From IMG/VR virus record IMGVR_UViG_3300042549_002361, positions 1-59,482 of that record: 59,482 nt of DNA, one strand, 5' to 3'. The notes under the pieces were generated by a model. That model worked only from the letters and a program-made list of their open reading frames with translations. It did not search any database and was not told the origin of the DNA. The DNA is from a virus. Positions within the stretch are counted from its first letter, which is position 1, and each line of letters begins with the position of its first letter. Both the position numbers and the translations under genes were made by a program. Below, in pieces: positions 8,053 to 15,553 of the stretch.

Positions 8053-8543
8053 AGAAAAAAATACCATTTTGGATGCTGCCTGCTAGTTGGGGGCTGAACG
8101 GTAAAACTAGAGCGATTGCTGAAGTAGAATATTATTTTGAAGGCAAAGAGCTAGAAGAAAAACTAGCAGAGATTGGCGGTAATACTCCGGAAGATAAGGA
8201 GGTCGCAGTACTAGCAGTTAAGCTCAAGCATGAGGAAATCAGCCAGGATGCATATGACAAAGCAGTTGCCACCATTCGAAAAGAACCATGGGTAAATGTT
8301 GTTAAGATGGGTGTTAATCCATCTAATGTTGCAGCAGGTTACTTTGAACTTGATTGGAACGAAGAATTTATTGCAATGCTATATGAAAATGGTTATGTAG
8401 GCCAAAGTGACGAGGAAGTTGTTAACAAATGGTTTAATGACGTTTGTCGCACTGTGCTTATTCAAGAAAAAGCTGATTTAGATTACGGTTTAGAACAAAC
8501 GGAGCGAGGCGATGTCCAAGTTAGAAGAGACGGCAAGGAATAA
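8049..8543 (+). CDS. Conserved phage protein (164 aa), function unknown
   Basis: ATG 8049 overlaps the previous stop and has GGGAG upstream; an in-frame TTG at 8034 is less likely. The protein starts with MKKKIPFWMLPASWGLNG and is followed by alternating acidic helices. Such proteins are common in T4-like marine phages as unknowns. No catalytic motif is visible. Confidence 0.65.
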   Translation: MKKKIPFWMLPASWGLNGKTRAIAEVEYYFEGKELEEKLAEIGGNTPEDKEVAVLAVKLKHEEISQDAYDKAVATIRKEPWVNVVKMGVNPSNVAAGYFELDWNEEFIAMLYENGYVGQSDEEVVNKWFNDVCRTVLIQEKADLDYGLEQTERGDVQVRRDGKE

Positions 8544-8745
8544 GTTGGCCACATTAATGTCTGCGGTGCAGCCAATTATTGACCAACATATCTCTAATAT
8601 GGATACAAAAGAGGTAGATTATATCTTGACAAATTACCGAAAGTATCTTAAAATAGACTTAGAGAGAGACTTAGAAAAGGCAAGACTTTCCAAATTAACA
8701 GCAAGCCCTTTTGACGATATATTGAACGGTGGATTAAATGGCTAA
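8512..8745 (+). CDS. Small helical hypothetical protein (77 aa)
   Basis: It overlaps the upstream gene by 32 bases and the nuclease gene downstream by eight. GGAG lies upstream of the ATG. The product is almost wholly helical and charged, with a possible coiled coil at residues 1-60. Its tight link to the nuclease gene may mean a partner protein; no family is recognised. Confidence 0.6.
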   Translation: MSKLEETARNKLATLMSAVQPIIDQHISNMDTKEVDYILTNYRKYLKIDLERDLEKARLSKLTASPFDDILNGGLNG

Positions 8746-9748
8746 TTATATTCTAGTAGACAGTTTGAATATGTTTTTTCGTGCCAAGCACGTAGGTGGC
8801 GGCAAGGACATTGATATGCGTGTGGGCATGGCTATGCATATCATGTTTAACAGTGTACGCAAGGCATGGCGCGACTTTAACGGTGATCATGTTGTGTTCT
8901 GTCTTGAGGGTCGTAGCTGGCGCAAGGACTTTTATCCTCCATATAAGGCTAATCGTAAAGTAACAGCAGACAAGCGTAGTCCTAGAGAGATCGAAGACGA
9001 TGAGCTGTTCTTTGAAGCATATGATGAGATGGTTAAGTATTTTAACGATAAGACTAATGCTAGTGTTATTCGTTGTCCTAATGCTGAAGCAGATGACCTT
9101 ATTGCTACATGGATACAAACACACCCTGACGATAACCATATTATTGTTAGCACTGACAGCGACTTTTATCAATTACTGGCGCACAATGTTAAACAGTATA
9201 ACGGTACAACTGATCAGATTGTTAGCTTAGATGGCTTCTTTGATGCTAAAACTGGCAAGCAAGTTATAGATAAGAAAACAGGTAAGCCTAAGCAGATTGG
9301 CGATCCTGCATTTATTTTGTTTGAAAAATGTGTACGCGGTGACAGCACTGACAATGTGTTTAGTGCTTTCCCAGGTGCCAGGCTGCAAGGCAGTAAGAAC
9401 AAGACAGGTATTACAGAAGCGTTTGAAGACCGTAATCGCGGTGGCTATAACTATAACAACTTTATGCTACAGCGTTGGACTGATCACGAAGAAGTAGAAC
9501 ATCGTGTGCGCGACGACTTTGAACGTAATCGCATACTCATTGACCTTACTGCACAGCCAGATGATGTTAAGGATGCGTGTCGTGTTATTGTACGCGATGC
9601 AGTTAATAAACCACATGTGGGACAAGTAGGTATTCACTTTATGAAGTTTTGTTCTAAGTGGAATATGCAGCGTCTAAGTGATAATGCGGGTGACTTTGCT
9701 GAAATCCTCGGCAGAGGCATTACTGAAAGTAAAATGGTTGCTGCTTAA
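8738..9748 (+). CDS. 5'-3' exonuclease / T4 RNase H-like (FEN family)
   Basis: The N-terminal PIN/FEN domain shows the metal-binding acidic residues: Asp8 in ILVDSLNM, EADD at 117-120, and Asp140/Asp142 in STDSDF. A Lys/Arg-rich segment (YPPYKANRK) matches the arch region. T4 Rnh and related enzymes remove RNA primers and flaps during phage DNA replication. The 336-residue length is close to T4 RNase H. No polymerase domain is attached. Confidence 0.88.
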   Translation: MANYILVDSLNMFFRAKHVGGGKDIDMRVGMAMHIMFNSVRKAWRDFNGDHVVFCLEGRSWRKDFYPPYKANRKVTADKRSPREIEDDELFFEAYDEMVKYFNDKTNASVIRCPNAEADDLIATWIQTHPDDNHIIVSTDSDFYQLLAHNVKQYNGTTDQIVSLDGFFDAKTGKQVIDKKTGKPKQIGDPAFILFEKCVRGDSTDNVFSAFPGARLQGSKNKTGITEAFEDRNRGGYNYNNFMLQRWTDHEEVEHRVRDDFERNRILIDLTAQPDDVKDACRVIVRDAVNKPHVGQVGIHFMKFCSKWNMQRLSDNAGDFAEILGRGITESKMVAA

Positions 9749-9769
9749 CTTCGATGCTAAACTTAACGA

Positions 9770-10015
9770 ATGGATTATATCGTGTCTAAGCACATGATTG
9801 AGTGGACGGAAACTGAAAAGGCTTTTTGGATTTTAGAAAATGGTGAACCTAGATTTGCTTGGATTTTTGAACGTAATGGTGATATTGTTTACAAAAGACC
9901 AATGGCAGAACCAGGAACAAACCTTCCGCCGTGGGTTAGCACAGACCGAGAAGAAGTAACTGACAAAATTGTTGGTAGAGAAGTTAACATGATTATATTG
10001 GATGATTTGAAATGA
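9770..10015 (+). CDS. Small hypothetical protein (81 aa)
   Basis: The ATG at 9770 lacks a clear ribosome-binding site. The protein is rich in aromatic residues and acidic side chains with a beta-strand pattern. It overlaps the next gene by ATGA at 10012. No domain is recognised; the coupling supports it as real. Confidence 0.6.
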   Translation: MDYIVSKHMIEWTETEKAFWILENGEPRFAWIFERNGDIVYKRPMAEPGTNLPPWVSTDREEVTDKIVGREVNMIILDDLK

Positions 10016-10314
10016 ACACATTGACTAAAGAAGAAAAACAATTTGAGACAGAAGAGGGTCGTAAATGGCTACAAGACATGCTGCACACAGGTCCTGTTAC
10101 TGTAACCTTTACCAAGAAGGATGGCGAAACTCGTGTAATGACTTGTACATTGCAGGAATCGTCTATTCCAGAACAGCATCGACCAAAGCCTATTGCTGAA
10201 GGTCAAGAACAGCGTAAACGCAGTGATACTAATCTCAGTGTTTGGGATATTAATGCTGAAGGCTGGCGCAGCTTTATTTTAGCAAACGTAATAAAAGTAG
10301 AATTTTCACTATGA
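10012..10314 (+). CDS. DUF2693-like SH3-barrel phage protein
   Basis: The 100-residue product has GPVTVTFTKKDGETRVMTCT at residues 23-42, a basic loop, then NLSVWDINAEGWRSF and a final strand VIKVEF. This is the order of the DUF2693 family (small SH3-like barrel) common in T4-like phages. Its role is unknown; it may bind nucleic acid or protein. It is coupled to the gene upstream. Confidence 0.7.
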   Translation: MNTLTKEEKQFETEEGRKWLQDMLHTGPVTVTFTKKDGETRVMTCTLQESSIPEQHRPKPIAEGQEQRKRSDTNLSVWDINAEGWRSFILANVIKVEFSL

Positions 10315-10320
10315 TAAATA
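10313..10320 (+). promoter_or_regulatory. Late-type promoter box GATAAATA
   Basis: The octamer fits the NATAAATA form of the T4-like late promoter. It lies at the end of the preceding gene, and the ATG at 10344 with its AAAGGA ribosome-binding site follows at a suitable distance, giving a leader of about 18 bases. Confidence 0.5.
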
Positions 10321-10343
10321 ATCACACACTTAAAGGATTACCA

Positions 10344-10862
10344 ATGACACACGAAAAAACAGTTCTACAACAAATCTCTGATGTTGCATGGCTTGTACAT
10401 CAAGGCCCTGCAAAGTTAGGAATCTTAAATAAAGATGTTCAAGAGCATTACACGTATATCACCGGTAAGGATTTAGTTAAGTTTAACGACCAATACGAAG
10501 TTGTTGAGCACTTTGGTAACTTAAATCTTTTTAACGAAGTAATCAACAGTCCCGCAAAAACATCAGAGCGAATTTTTATCAAAGGCTTTGAAGTTGACCA
10601 CAACAACCCCATTGTTATTGATTCTAGTCATCCTGACTATAGAGACGACTTACCTATCTATGCAAAAATTGAAGGTAAGGGTATCTACTATGCTGCTGGA
10701 TATTACTGCATCGACTTTGAAAAAGGTTGGAAGAAGTCTAGAGGTCCTAAACTAGCAACTCTGCTTAAGTATGGGTTTGAAGGGCCCTTTAAAACAGAAT
10801 TAGAAATGCGTCAGCGTCTTAAAATGCTTAATAAGCGGAAGCGCAAGAATGACGGAACGTGA
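10344..10862 (+). CDS. Conserved phage protein (172 aa), function unknown
   Basis: ATG 10344 is preferred over ATG 10311 because AAAGGA sits seven bases before it and a late-type promoter box lies between them. The product has a mixed alpha/beta pattern with a basic C-terminus (KMLNKRKRKN). The DLPIYAKIEGKGIYYAAGYY segment suggests a small beta-sheet domain. No family recognised. Its end overlaps the next gene. Confidence 0.65.
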   Translation: MTHEKTVLQQISDVAWLVHQGPAKLGILNKDVQEHYTYITGKDLVKFNDQYEVVEHFGNLNLFNEVINSPAKTSERIFIKGFEVDHNNPIVIDSSHPDYRDDLPIYAKIEGKGIYYAAGYYCIDFEKGWKKSRGPKLATLLKYGFEGPFKTELEMRQRLKMLNKRKRKNDGT

Positions 10863-11046
10863 AAAGCTAATTTTGCATTTGCAAAATCTTCTAAAATCTA
10901 ACACTAAAAGTGCTACGTTAGATGTAGAATATTTGTTAAAAATTTTAGGTGCGTTGCCGAAAACTGTTGAAGATAAATTAACTACTAAGCTAGATAATGT
11001 TGTTAATGTTGATGGCGGATCTTTCAATGACAGTCTTAACAGTTAG
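10849..11046 (+). CDS. Small helical hypothetical protein (65 aa)
   Basis: It starts inside the end of the previous gene. The product is predicted to be alpha-helical and amphipathic, with no Cys and no membrane segment. It overlaps the next gene as well. Function unknown. Confidence 0.55.
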   Translation: MTEREKLILHLQNLLKSNTKSATLDVEYLLKILGALPKTVEDKLTTKLDNVVNVDGGSFNDSLNS

Positions 11047-11290
11047 CAGAACCGAAACTTCTGGGTATAATAAAATTTTTCGCAATCAATGGCGGACTAA
11101 TAGATATGCTCTGCCAGATTTATGGATTGCTCAGATAGACAAGGTGGTTACTGGGAATTGGGGCTGGCATTTTATACCCCATAAAAATATGGATTATCAG
11201 CGACCAAATTGGTATGAAGATCAAACATTGGTTATTACATTTGAAAATCAGCACGATCTAGTACAAGTTAAGTTATGCATTAAAAATTAA
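11027..11290 (+). CDS. Small hypothetical protein (87 aa)
   Basis: I choose ATG 11027; an in-frame ATG at 10997 would deepen the overlap with the previous gene. The product is rich in Trp, with a RNQWRTNRYALPDLWIAQID segment and a beta-rich second half. No domain is recognised. Confidence 0.55.
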   Translation: MTVLTVSRTETSGYNKIFRNQWRTNRYALPDLWIAQIDKVVTGNWGWHFIPHKNMDYQRPNWYEDQTLVITFENQHDLVQVKLCIKN

Positions 11291-11313
11291 GTGGTGTTTT
11301 AATAACAAAAAAA

Positions 11314-11321
11314 GATAAATA
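11314..11321 (+). promoter_or_regulatory. Late-type promoter box GATAAATA
   Basis: This lies in the short gap between two genes. Start of transcription is expected near 11327, leaving a leader of about 18 bases with an AGGAG ribosome-binding site at 11332-11336 before the ATG at 11345. Confidence 0.55.
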
Positions 11322-11344
11322 CATGTGTATTAGGAGACATACAC

Positions 11345-11662
11345 ATGAGTAGACCAAAACCGGATGTGCTGCTTGAAGCAGTTAATAAACACACATATAA
11401 AGCAGAACAAGTGCTTGTAGCTGATGCTATTTACAGTGTTTTTTATCAAGGCAAGCCCATCAATCTTCGCATTATTCACACATTAGTTAATTATCCCGGA
11501 CCTAAATACAAAAAAGTTTCCTTTAGTAACTCAGGTCATGCTTTTAACTTAGCTGAACGTCTAAATAAAATATTTCGCACCGATGAGTTTGTTGTTGTTA
11601 GAATGACTCAGGGCAACGTAGTTACGGAGCAGGAAATAGCTAACCAAGAATCTACAAATTAA
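11345..11662 (+). CDS. Conserved phage protein (105 aa), function unknown
   Basis: A clear ribosome-binding site (AGGAG) and a late-type promoter box precede the ATG. The product is basic in its first half, with YPGPKYKKVSFSNSGHAFNL, then a short helix and a strand. Its expression late in infection is inferred from the promoter box. No family recognised. Confidence 0.65.
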   Translation: MSRPKPDVLLEAVNKHTYKAEQVLVADAIYSVFYQGKPINLRIIHTLVNYPGPKYKKVSFSNSGHAFNLAERLNKIFRTDEFVVVRMTQGNVVTEQEIANQESTN

Positions 11663-11668
11663 TAAATA
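11661..11668 (+). promoter_or_regulatory. Late-type box AATAAATA five bases before an ATG
   Basis: AATAAATA overlaps the stop codon of the preceding gene and is followed by five bases and then the ATG at 11674. If this is a T4-like late promoter, the message would begin at the start codon. No ribosome-binding site is present. The same arrangement occurs at three other genes in the window. Confidence 0.45.
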
Positions 11669-11673
11669 TTTGT

Positions 11674-12069
11674 ATGACTGGTGTAGATAGTTTCCATAAC
11701 CAAATTCTAAATAAAATTGAGCGTGATGTGTTAGGCTCTCTCCAATCTAACACCGAAGATAAACGATCTTTCAGCAGAGACGATATACTTCGCGCAGTTT
11801 TTGTAAATTATCGTTCAGAACATGGTACTTCGAAAGGATTGCGGTTAACTAATTTTGGGAACAAAATCCTAGCTAAACACTATCAAGCATACAAGTATAA
11901 TATTACGGATAAAATTAATAATTTAGTGCTTGTAAGTCTTGACAAATCAATGAAATGGCCTTATTATTTAGGTACTAGAAGTAATCATGTGGTGTTCTAT
12001 AGCGAAGAGGATGCAGCGTGGTTCAGATTGAACGGAAACAACATTAAGCATTATGTGGAAAGCATTTAG
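11674..12069 (+). CDS. Hypothetical protein (131 aa), possibly leaderless
   Basis: The product is basic and contains DILRAVFVNYRSEHGTSKGL and a LTNFGNKILAKHYQAYKY helix pair. It may be a small DNA-binding protein, but I see no defined family. It has no Shine-Dalgarno sequence; a late-type box ends five bases before its ATG. Confidence 0.6.
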   Translation: MTGVDSFHNQILNKIERDVLGSLQSNTEDKRSFSRDDILRAVFVNYRSEHGTSKGLRLTNFGNKILAKHYQAYKYNITDKINNLVLVSLDKSMKWPYYLGTRSNHVVFYSEEDAAWFRLNGNNIKHYVESI

Positions 12070-12077
12070 AGAATTTT

Positions 12078-12587
12078 ATGGATACGCTAGTATTAAACAA
12101 GGACGCACAACCAATCAGTATTCTTCCGTTGAGTGCTATTGGATGGCAGGAAGCTATTAAGTATATGTGGCTTGATCGAGTGCATGTACTCGAGTGGTAT
12201 GATGATTGGATTGTTCGTAGTCCAAGTTGGGAAACTCGTGTGCCTGCTGTTATGATGGTCAAGGACTACGTTAAAAACAAGAAGTACCCACGTTTTAGCA
12301 AGTACAATGTTACTTTACGTGACCGCTTCACATGCCAATATTGCGAAACTGATGTTAGCACGAACACAGTAACTATGGATCACGTGTTGCCTATTAGTAA
12401 GGGCGGTAAGACAACGTGGGAGAATATTGTTGCGGCTTGCGGGCCTTGCAACAGTAAAAAAGGCAATGACTTATATATGAAACCAATTCGTGAACCATAT
12501 CGTCCGAGTTATTACGAATTAGCAAATATTCGTAAGACACTGCCGTTTGATTTGAAGCACCCAAGCTGGGGAGATTATCTGCTATGA
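12078..12587 (+). CDS. HNH endonuclease
   Basis: The C-terminal half shows a complete HNH domain with zinc ribbons: Cys86-x2-Cys89 in FTCQYC, the catalytic Asp101-His102 in MDHVLPISKGG, Asn116, and Cys121-x2-Cys124 in CGPCNSKKG. The N-terminal 80 residues (VLNKDAQPISILPLSAIG) match the usual leader of this HNH subfamily in phages. It cuts DNA, perhaps as a free-standing homing or packaging-associated nuclease. The stop overlaps the next gene by four bases. Confidence 0.9.
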   Translation: MDTLVLNKDAQPISILPLSAIGWQEAIKYMWLDRVHVLEWYDDWIVRSPSWETRVPAVMMVKDYVKNKKYPRFSKYNVTLRDRFTCQYCETDVSTNTVTMDHVLPISKGGKTTWENIVAACGPCNSKKGNDLYMKPIREPYRPSYYELANIRKTLPFDLKHPSWGDYLL

Positions 12588-12976
12588 GTAATGATAATAT
12601 TGTAGAATTTCCTACTAAGGAAAGAAAGCATGATGTTATGCGTGAGAGAACTAGTAAAATTAATGGCTTTACTAGTCCGTTCACTAATACCGATTACAAA
12701 ATTAATAGTTATATAGTTGATGGGGTAGAATGGAAAACATGGATACCACCGAGTTTTGACAGCATAGACAACGATACTATTAGTTTTGAAAACATCAATT
12801 GGTCATTTAACCTAACCAACTCTAACCAAACACTTCTTGCAGATGTTATGGACCTCTGTAATACTATTCAAAAGCAGTGCATTGGTCTTAGCGTTGAGAA
12901 CGACTCAACTCAATTAAATATGGTTTTGGATAAGTTACGTGAAGCACTAGTTCTTTCCAAAATTTCTTCAAAATAA
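12584..12976 (+). CDS. Hypothetical protein (130 aa)
   Basis: It starts at an ATGA overlap with the HNH gene. The product is acidic, with several Trp residues in the middle and a helical C-terminus. No motif is recognised. It ends just before the promoter of the winged-helix gene. Confidence 0.6.
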   Translation: MSNDNIVEFPTKERKHDVMRERTSKINGFTSPFTNTDYKINSYIVDGVEWKTWIPPSFDSIDNDTISFENINWSFNLTNSNQTLLADVMDLCNTIQKQCIGLSVENDSTQLNMVLDKLREALVLSKISSK

Positions 12977-12989
12977 TTTAAAAAAACTC

Positions 12990-13017
12990 TTGACATATCC
13001 CTGTAATAGTGTATAAT
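12990..13017 (+). promoter_or_regulatory. Sigma70-like promoter for the winged-helix gene
   Basis: TTGACA at 12990-12995 and TATAAT at 13012-13017 with a 16-base spacer. Transcription should begin near 13024. Confidence 0.88.
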
Positions 13018-13023
13018 GTGTTT

Positions 13024-13050
13024 ATGTTGCAGGCAAGCGGTTTGTAACAT
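13024..13050 (+). promoter_or_regulatory. 5'-terminal hairpin in the winged-helix leader
   Basis: ATGTTGCAG (13024-13032) can pair with TTGTAACAT (13042-13050) with two G-T wobble pairs around a nine-base loop. The stem begins at the predicted first transcribed base and precedes the GAGGTGA ribosome-binding site. The arrangement repeats that at folE. Confidence 0.45.
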
Positions 13051-13072
13051 AACTTTAAAAGAGGTGACATAT

Positions 13073-13339
13073 ATGTCAAATACTGTAACTAAAGAGACTC
13101 GCGTTCTCGAAGCACTTCGTGCTAACGAGCGTGGCCTTACTGCTGCTCAGATCGAAACTCGATTTGGTGTAGGTAATGCTCGCTCAACCGTATCAGCACT
13201 TCGTATGAAGGGTTATGCAATCTATGCTAACCAGAATACTGATACAAAGGGTCGTACAAAGACTTTCTATCGTCTAGGTACACCAAGCCGCGCAGTTGTT
13301 GCTGCCGGTTATCGTGCGCTCGCACAGGGTCTAGTCTAA
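13073..13339 (+). CDS. Winged-helix DNA-binding protein (88 aa)
   Basis: The ATG at 13073 is set by the strong GAGGTGA site; an upstream in-frame ATG at 13016 would lie on the -10 box. The product has a helix-turn-helix (GLTAAQIETRFGVGNARSTV), a second helix and a wing (AIYANQNTDTKGRTKTFYRLG). It is likely a transcription regulator or nucleoid protein. It stands alone, with its own sigma70 promoter, 5' hairpin and terminator, which suggests high and separate expression. The stop codon lies in the loop of a CTAGTC/GACTAG palindrome (13331-13345). Confidence 0.8.
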   Translation: MSNTVTKETRVLEALRANERGLTAAQIETRFGVGNARSTVSALRMKGYAIYANQNTDTKGRTKTFYRLGTPSRAVVAAGYRALAQGLV

Positions 13340-13379
13340 GACTAGCTAAACCTTAGTTCTCCTAATAACAAAAGGTTTG

Positions 13380-13407
13380 AAAAGGCACAGCAATGTGCCT
13401 TTTCTTT
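13380..13407 (+). terminator. Rho-independent terminator
   Basis: AAAAGGCACA (13380-13389), loop GCAA, TGTGCCTTTT (13394-13403), then CTTTT. A ten-base-pair stem with a T-rich tail ends the winged-helix transcript. Confidence 0.88.
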
Positions 13408-13427
13408 TGAGTGCATTTGTTGTATCT

Positions 13428-13435
13428 AGTAAATA
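13428..13435 (+). promoter_or_regulatory. Late-type box AGTAAATA five bases before an ATG
   Basis: AGTAAATA, one mismatch from NATAAATA, is followed by five bases and the ATG at 13441. There is no ribosome-binding site. This matches the leaderless pattern seen at 11674, 50830 and 54608. Confidence 0.35.
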
Positions 13436-13440
13436 CTGTT

Positions 13441-14280
13441 ATGAAAAGACTATTTACTTTTGGATGCAGCTTAACCTACTATAGTTGGCCAACCTGGGCC
13501 GATTTAATTAGTCCTGCGTTTGATGATTATTATAATTTTGGTGTTGTGGGTATGGGTAATCAGTTTATACATCATACTGTATACGAAGCAGATAGTATTT
13601 TTAATTTCAACGAAAACGACACCGTAATCGTTATGTTTACTAATCCTTTTCGACACGATTCTTTTATTATAGATCCGCAAGACACTCAGTTACGTTGGCA
13701 ACCAAGAGGTTTCATATTCCAGCCCAATAACTCAAACTTATATGACGACCAATGGAGACAGAATTTTTGGTCAGCTGAACATAGCTATATGAATATGTGG
13801 CTTAATATGAAATCAATTAAAGAATTGCTCACTGCTAGGTCAGTAAATTTTAAATTTTTACAAGGAATAAGTTGTCAAAATATTGAACAAACTGGACCTG
13901 TTGATGTTAGTAATTCAGCTTTTATTAGCCCGTACTATAATCAAATTTTAGATATGTTTCATGTTAAAGAGTCATTTTTGGAATGGGCTAATTTAACCTT
14001 TGATGAGAGTGAGTTTTACGCATTTGCTGATACTGGTATAGATCAGCATCCTACCATTAAAATGCACGGTTCATATGCACTAAAACATCTGCATGAATTT
14101 TGCAACGAAAACACGCTAAAATACATTGATCTTCTACATAACAGTATTGATCTTTCCAGTCAAGAAGCAAATTGGCAAAATAACGAGTTTTCACGTATTA
14201 GAGGCAAAAAAGTGGGTTCTGTGCGTAACTGGCAGTATATGGTAACAAATAGTGTGGGTATTGAGACTTTTAACAATTAA
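13441..14280 (+). CDS. SGNH/GDSL-like hydrolase family protein
   Basis: The start at 13441 is chosen because MKRLFTFGCSLTYYSW puts the SGNH block I (GCS) at the N-terminus, as in related proteins; an upstream ATG at 13411 is less likely. GVVGMGNQFI gives block II, and GIDQHPTIKMHG near residue 200 gives the block V Asp-x-x-His-Pro. These enzymes usually remove or move acyl groups on glycans. Three more SGNH-like proteins lie in the minus-strand cluster. The acceptor is unknown. Confidence 0.7.
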   Translation: MKRLFTFGCSLTYYSWPTWADLISPAFDDYYNFGVVGMGNQFIHHTVYEADSIFNFNENDTVIVMFTNPFRHDSFIIDPQDTQLRWQPRGFIFQPNNSNLYDDQWRQNFWSAEHSYMNMWLNMKSIKELLTARSVNFKFLQGISCQNIEQTGPVDVSNSAFISPYYNQILDMFHVKESFLEWANLTFDESEFYAFADTGIDQHPTIKMHGSYALKHLHEFCNENTLKYIDLLHNSIDLSSQEANWQNNEFSRIRGKKVGSVRNWQYMVTNSVGIETFNN

Positions 14281-14355
14281 TAAGCGACCAAGAAAAACAA
14301 TTAAAAGAAACTTACCGCGATAAACAATATAAACAACTTATAAAGTAGGTATTTA

Positions 14356-15054
14356 ATGAACGCACAAGGCTGGTTCCCCACATTGATCTGTGATTTTGAA
14401 AGTCAGGCACACGAACAGTTTAAAACAAGTTTTTATAATAACTTAGAAAAGTATGTACACCCTGATGGTATTGATGGTGAACATGCTGATTTAAGTTTTC
14501 ATCATAATACAGAATTTAACTTCTTATTCACTGAAATTTCAGATTTTGCTAAACAGTATCTTACTGCATTAAATCTAGATCCTAATGATTGGGATTTACA
14601 TTTAGTTAAATGCTGGTGGCATAGTTTACAGAAAAATCATATACCCATGCATAATCACAGCGATGCACATTTATCGTTTGTTTATTATGTTAATGTTCCA
14701 CCGGAAACAGGAATGTTACACTTTCAGGCTGATACACAGAGTTTCGCTAATGACCTTACCAGAGGCATGTTCTTAGACGATTACGATGACAACTTTCCGT
14801 TTAAAGAGCATAATATATTTAATGCAATGTCTGTGAGTTACGAAGCAAAGGAAGGCAAGGTCATTGTTTTCCCTTCTAGGTTAGATCATATGACAACTGT
14901 ATTTGACGGGAATGATGATATTACCGCAGACGTTGACGTGATAAAAAAGCGTAGAATTAGCATATCAGGTGATTTTCTTATCACGTATAAAAAGCCTAAA
15001 CATGTAGCAATGGGATTGCAACCTGTGAAGAATTGGCGAATTTTCGGCCAATAA
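14356..15054 (+). CDS. 2OG-Fe(II) oxygenase (TIGR02466-like)
   Basis: The 232-residue product has PMHNHSDAHLSFVYYVNVP (His101-x-Asp103) as the iron-binding start, then FPSRLDHMTTVF with the distal His and RRISISGDF with the 2-oxoglutarate Arg. This is the pattern of the small 2OG oxygenases common in T4-like marine phages. It likely hydroxylates a protein or nucleotide; the target is not known. GTAGG lies before the ATG. Confidence 0.85.
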   Translation: MNAQGWFPTLICDFESQAHEQFKTSFYNNLEKYVHPDGIDGEHADLSFHHNTEFNFLFTEISDFAKQYLTALNLDPNDWDLHLVKCWWHSLQKNHIPMHNHSDAHLSFVYYVNVPPETGMLHFQADTQSFANDLTRGMFLDDYDDNFPFKEHNIFNAMSVSYEAKEGKVIVFPSRLDHMTTVFDGNDDITADVDVIKKRRISISGDFLITYKKPKHVAMGLQPVKNWRIFGQ

Positions 15055-15111
15055 ACTTGATTTTTTTCTAAATTATTTGCTAAGTCGTTGATTTATAACA
15101 AATGTTTATGG

Positions 15112-15140
15112 TTGACTTTATACCTACTTTATCATATACT
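15112..15140 (+). promoter_or_regulatory. Sigma70-like promoter for the deaminase gene
   Basis: TTGACT at 15112-15117 and TATACT at 15135-15140, spacer 17 bases. Followed by an AGGA ribosome-binding site and ATG 15173. Confidence 0.8.
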
Positions 15141-15172
15141 CATATATGTAGTTAGGAAAAAGTAACGCATTT

Positions 15173-15481
15173 ATGTCAGCTAAACAAATTCTTACCGCTA
15201 TTATCTACGATAAGCGCGGCAAAGTTATGTCAGTTGGACAAAACAGTTATGTTAAGACCCATCCGCTACAGGCTATGTATGCTGCTAAGGCTGGTATGCC
15301 AGATAGGCAGTTTCTACACGCAGAGATCCATGCTATTGTAAAATGTAAGGACCTCACTAGGGCCCATAAAATTTTCGTTTCCCGTTGGGATCGTAAGGGT
15401 CAACCTGCTCTTGCTAAACCTTGTCCGGTTTGCATAAGCGCCATTGAAGCCGCAGGCATCGAAATTATTGAACATACCTAA
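15173..15481 (+). CDS. Cytidine/dCMP deaminase-family protein
   Basis: The zinc-dependent deaminase motifs are present: His49-Ala-Glu51 (LHAEIHAI) and Pro83-Cys84-Pro-Val-Cys87. The 102-residue length is short for dCMP deaminase but right for a compact cytidine-deaminase fold. It may convert dCMP or a free base or nucleoside, feeding dUMP or a modified nucleotide. It has its own promoter and sits directly before the MoxR gene. Confidence 0.85.
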   Translation: MSAKQILTAIIYDKRGKVMSVGQNSYVKTHPLQAMYAAKAGMPDRQFLHAEIHAIVKCKDLTRAHKIFVSRWDRKGQPALAKPCPVCISAIEAAGIEIIEHT

Positions 15482-15490
15482 AAAAAGTGG

Positions 15491-15518
15491 TTGACAATAA
15501 TGTATATGATGCTATTAT
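15491..15518 (+). promoter_or_regulatory. Sigma70-like promoter for the MoxR gene
   Basis: TTGACA at 15491-15496 and TATTAT at 15513-15518 with a 16-base spacer; an AGGAG site and the ATG at 15554 follow. Confidence 0.82.
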
Positions 15519-15553
15519 TAATATGTAGGTAACAAAGACTAGGAGTGAATACA

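Noticed and set aside
13016-13072. Upstream ATG giving a longer winged-helix protein
   Set aside because: It lies on the -10 box; the GAGGTGA site fixes the start at 13073.
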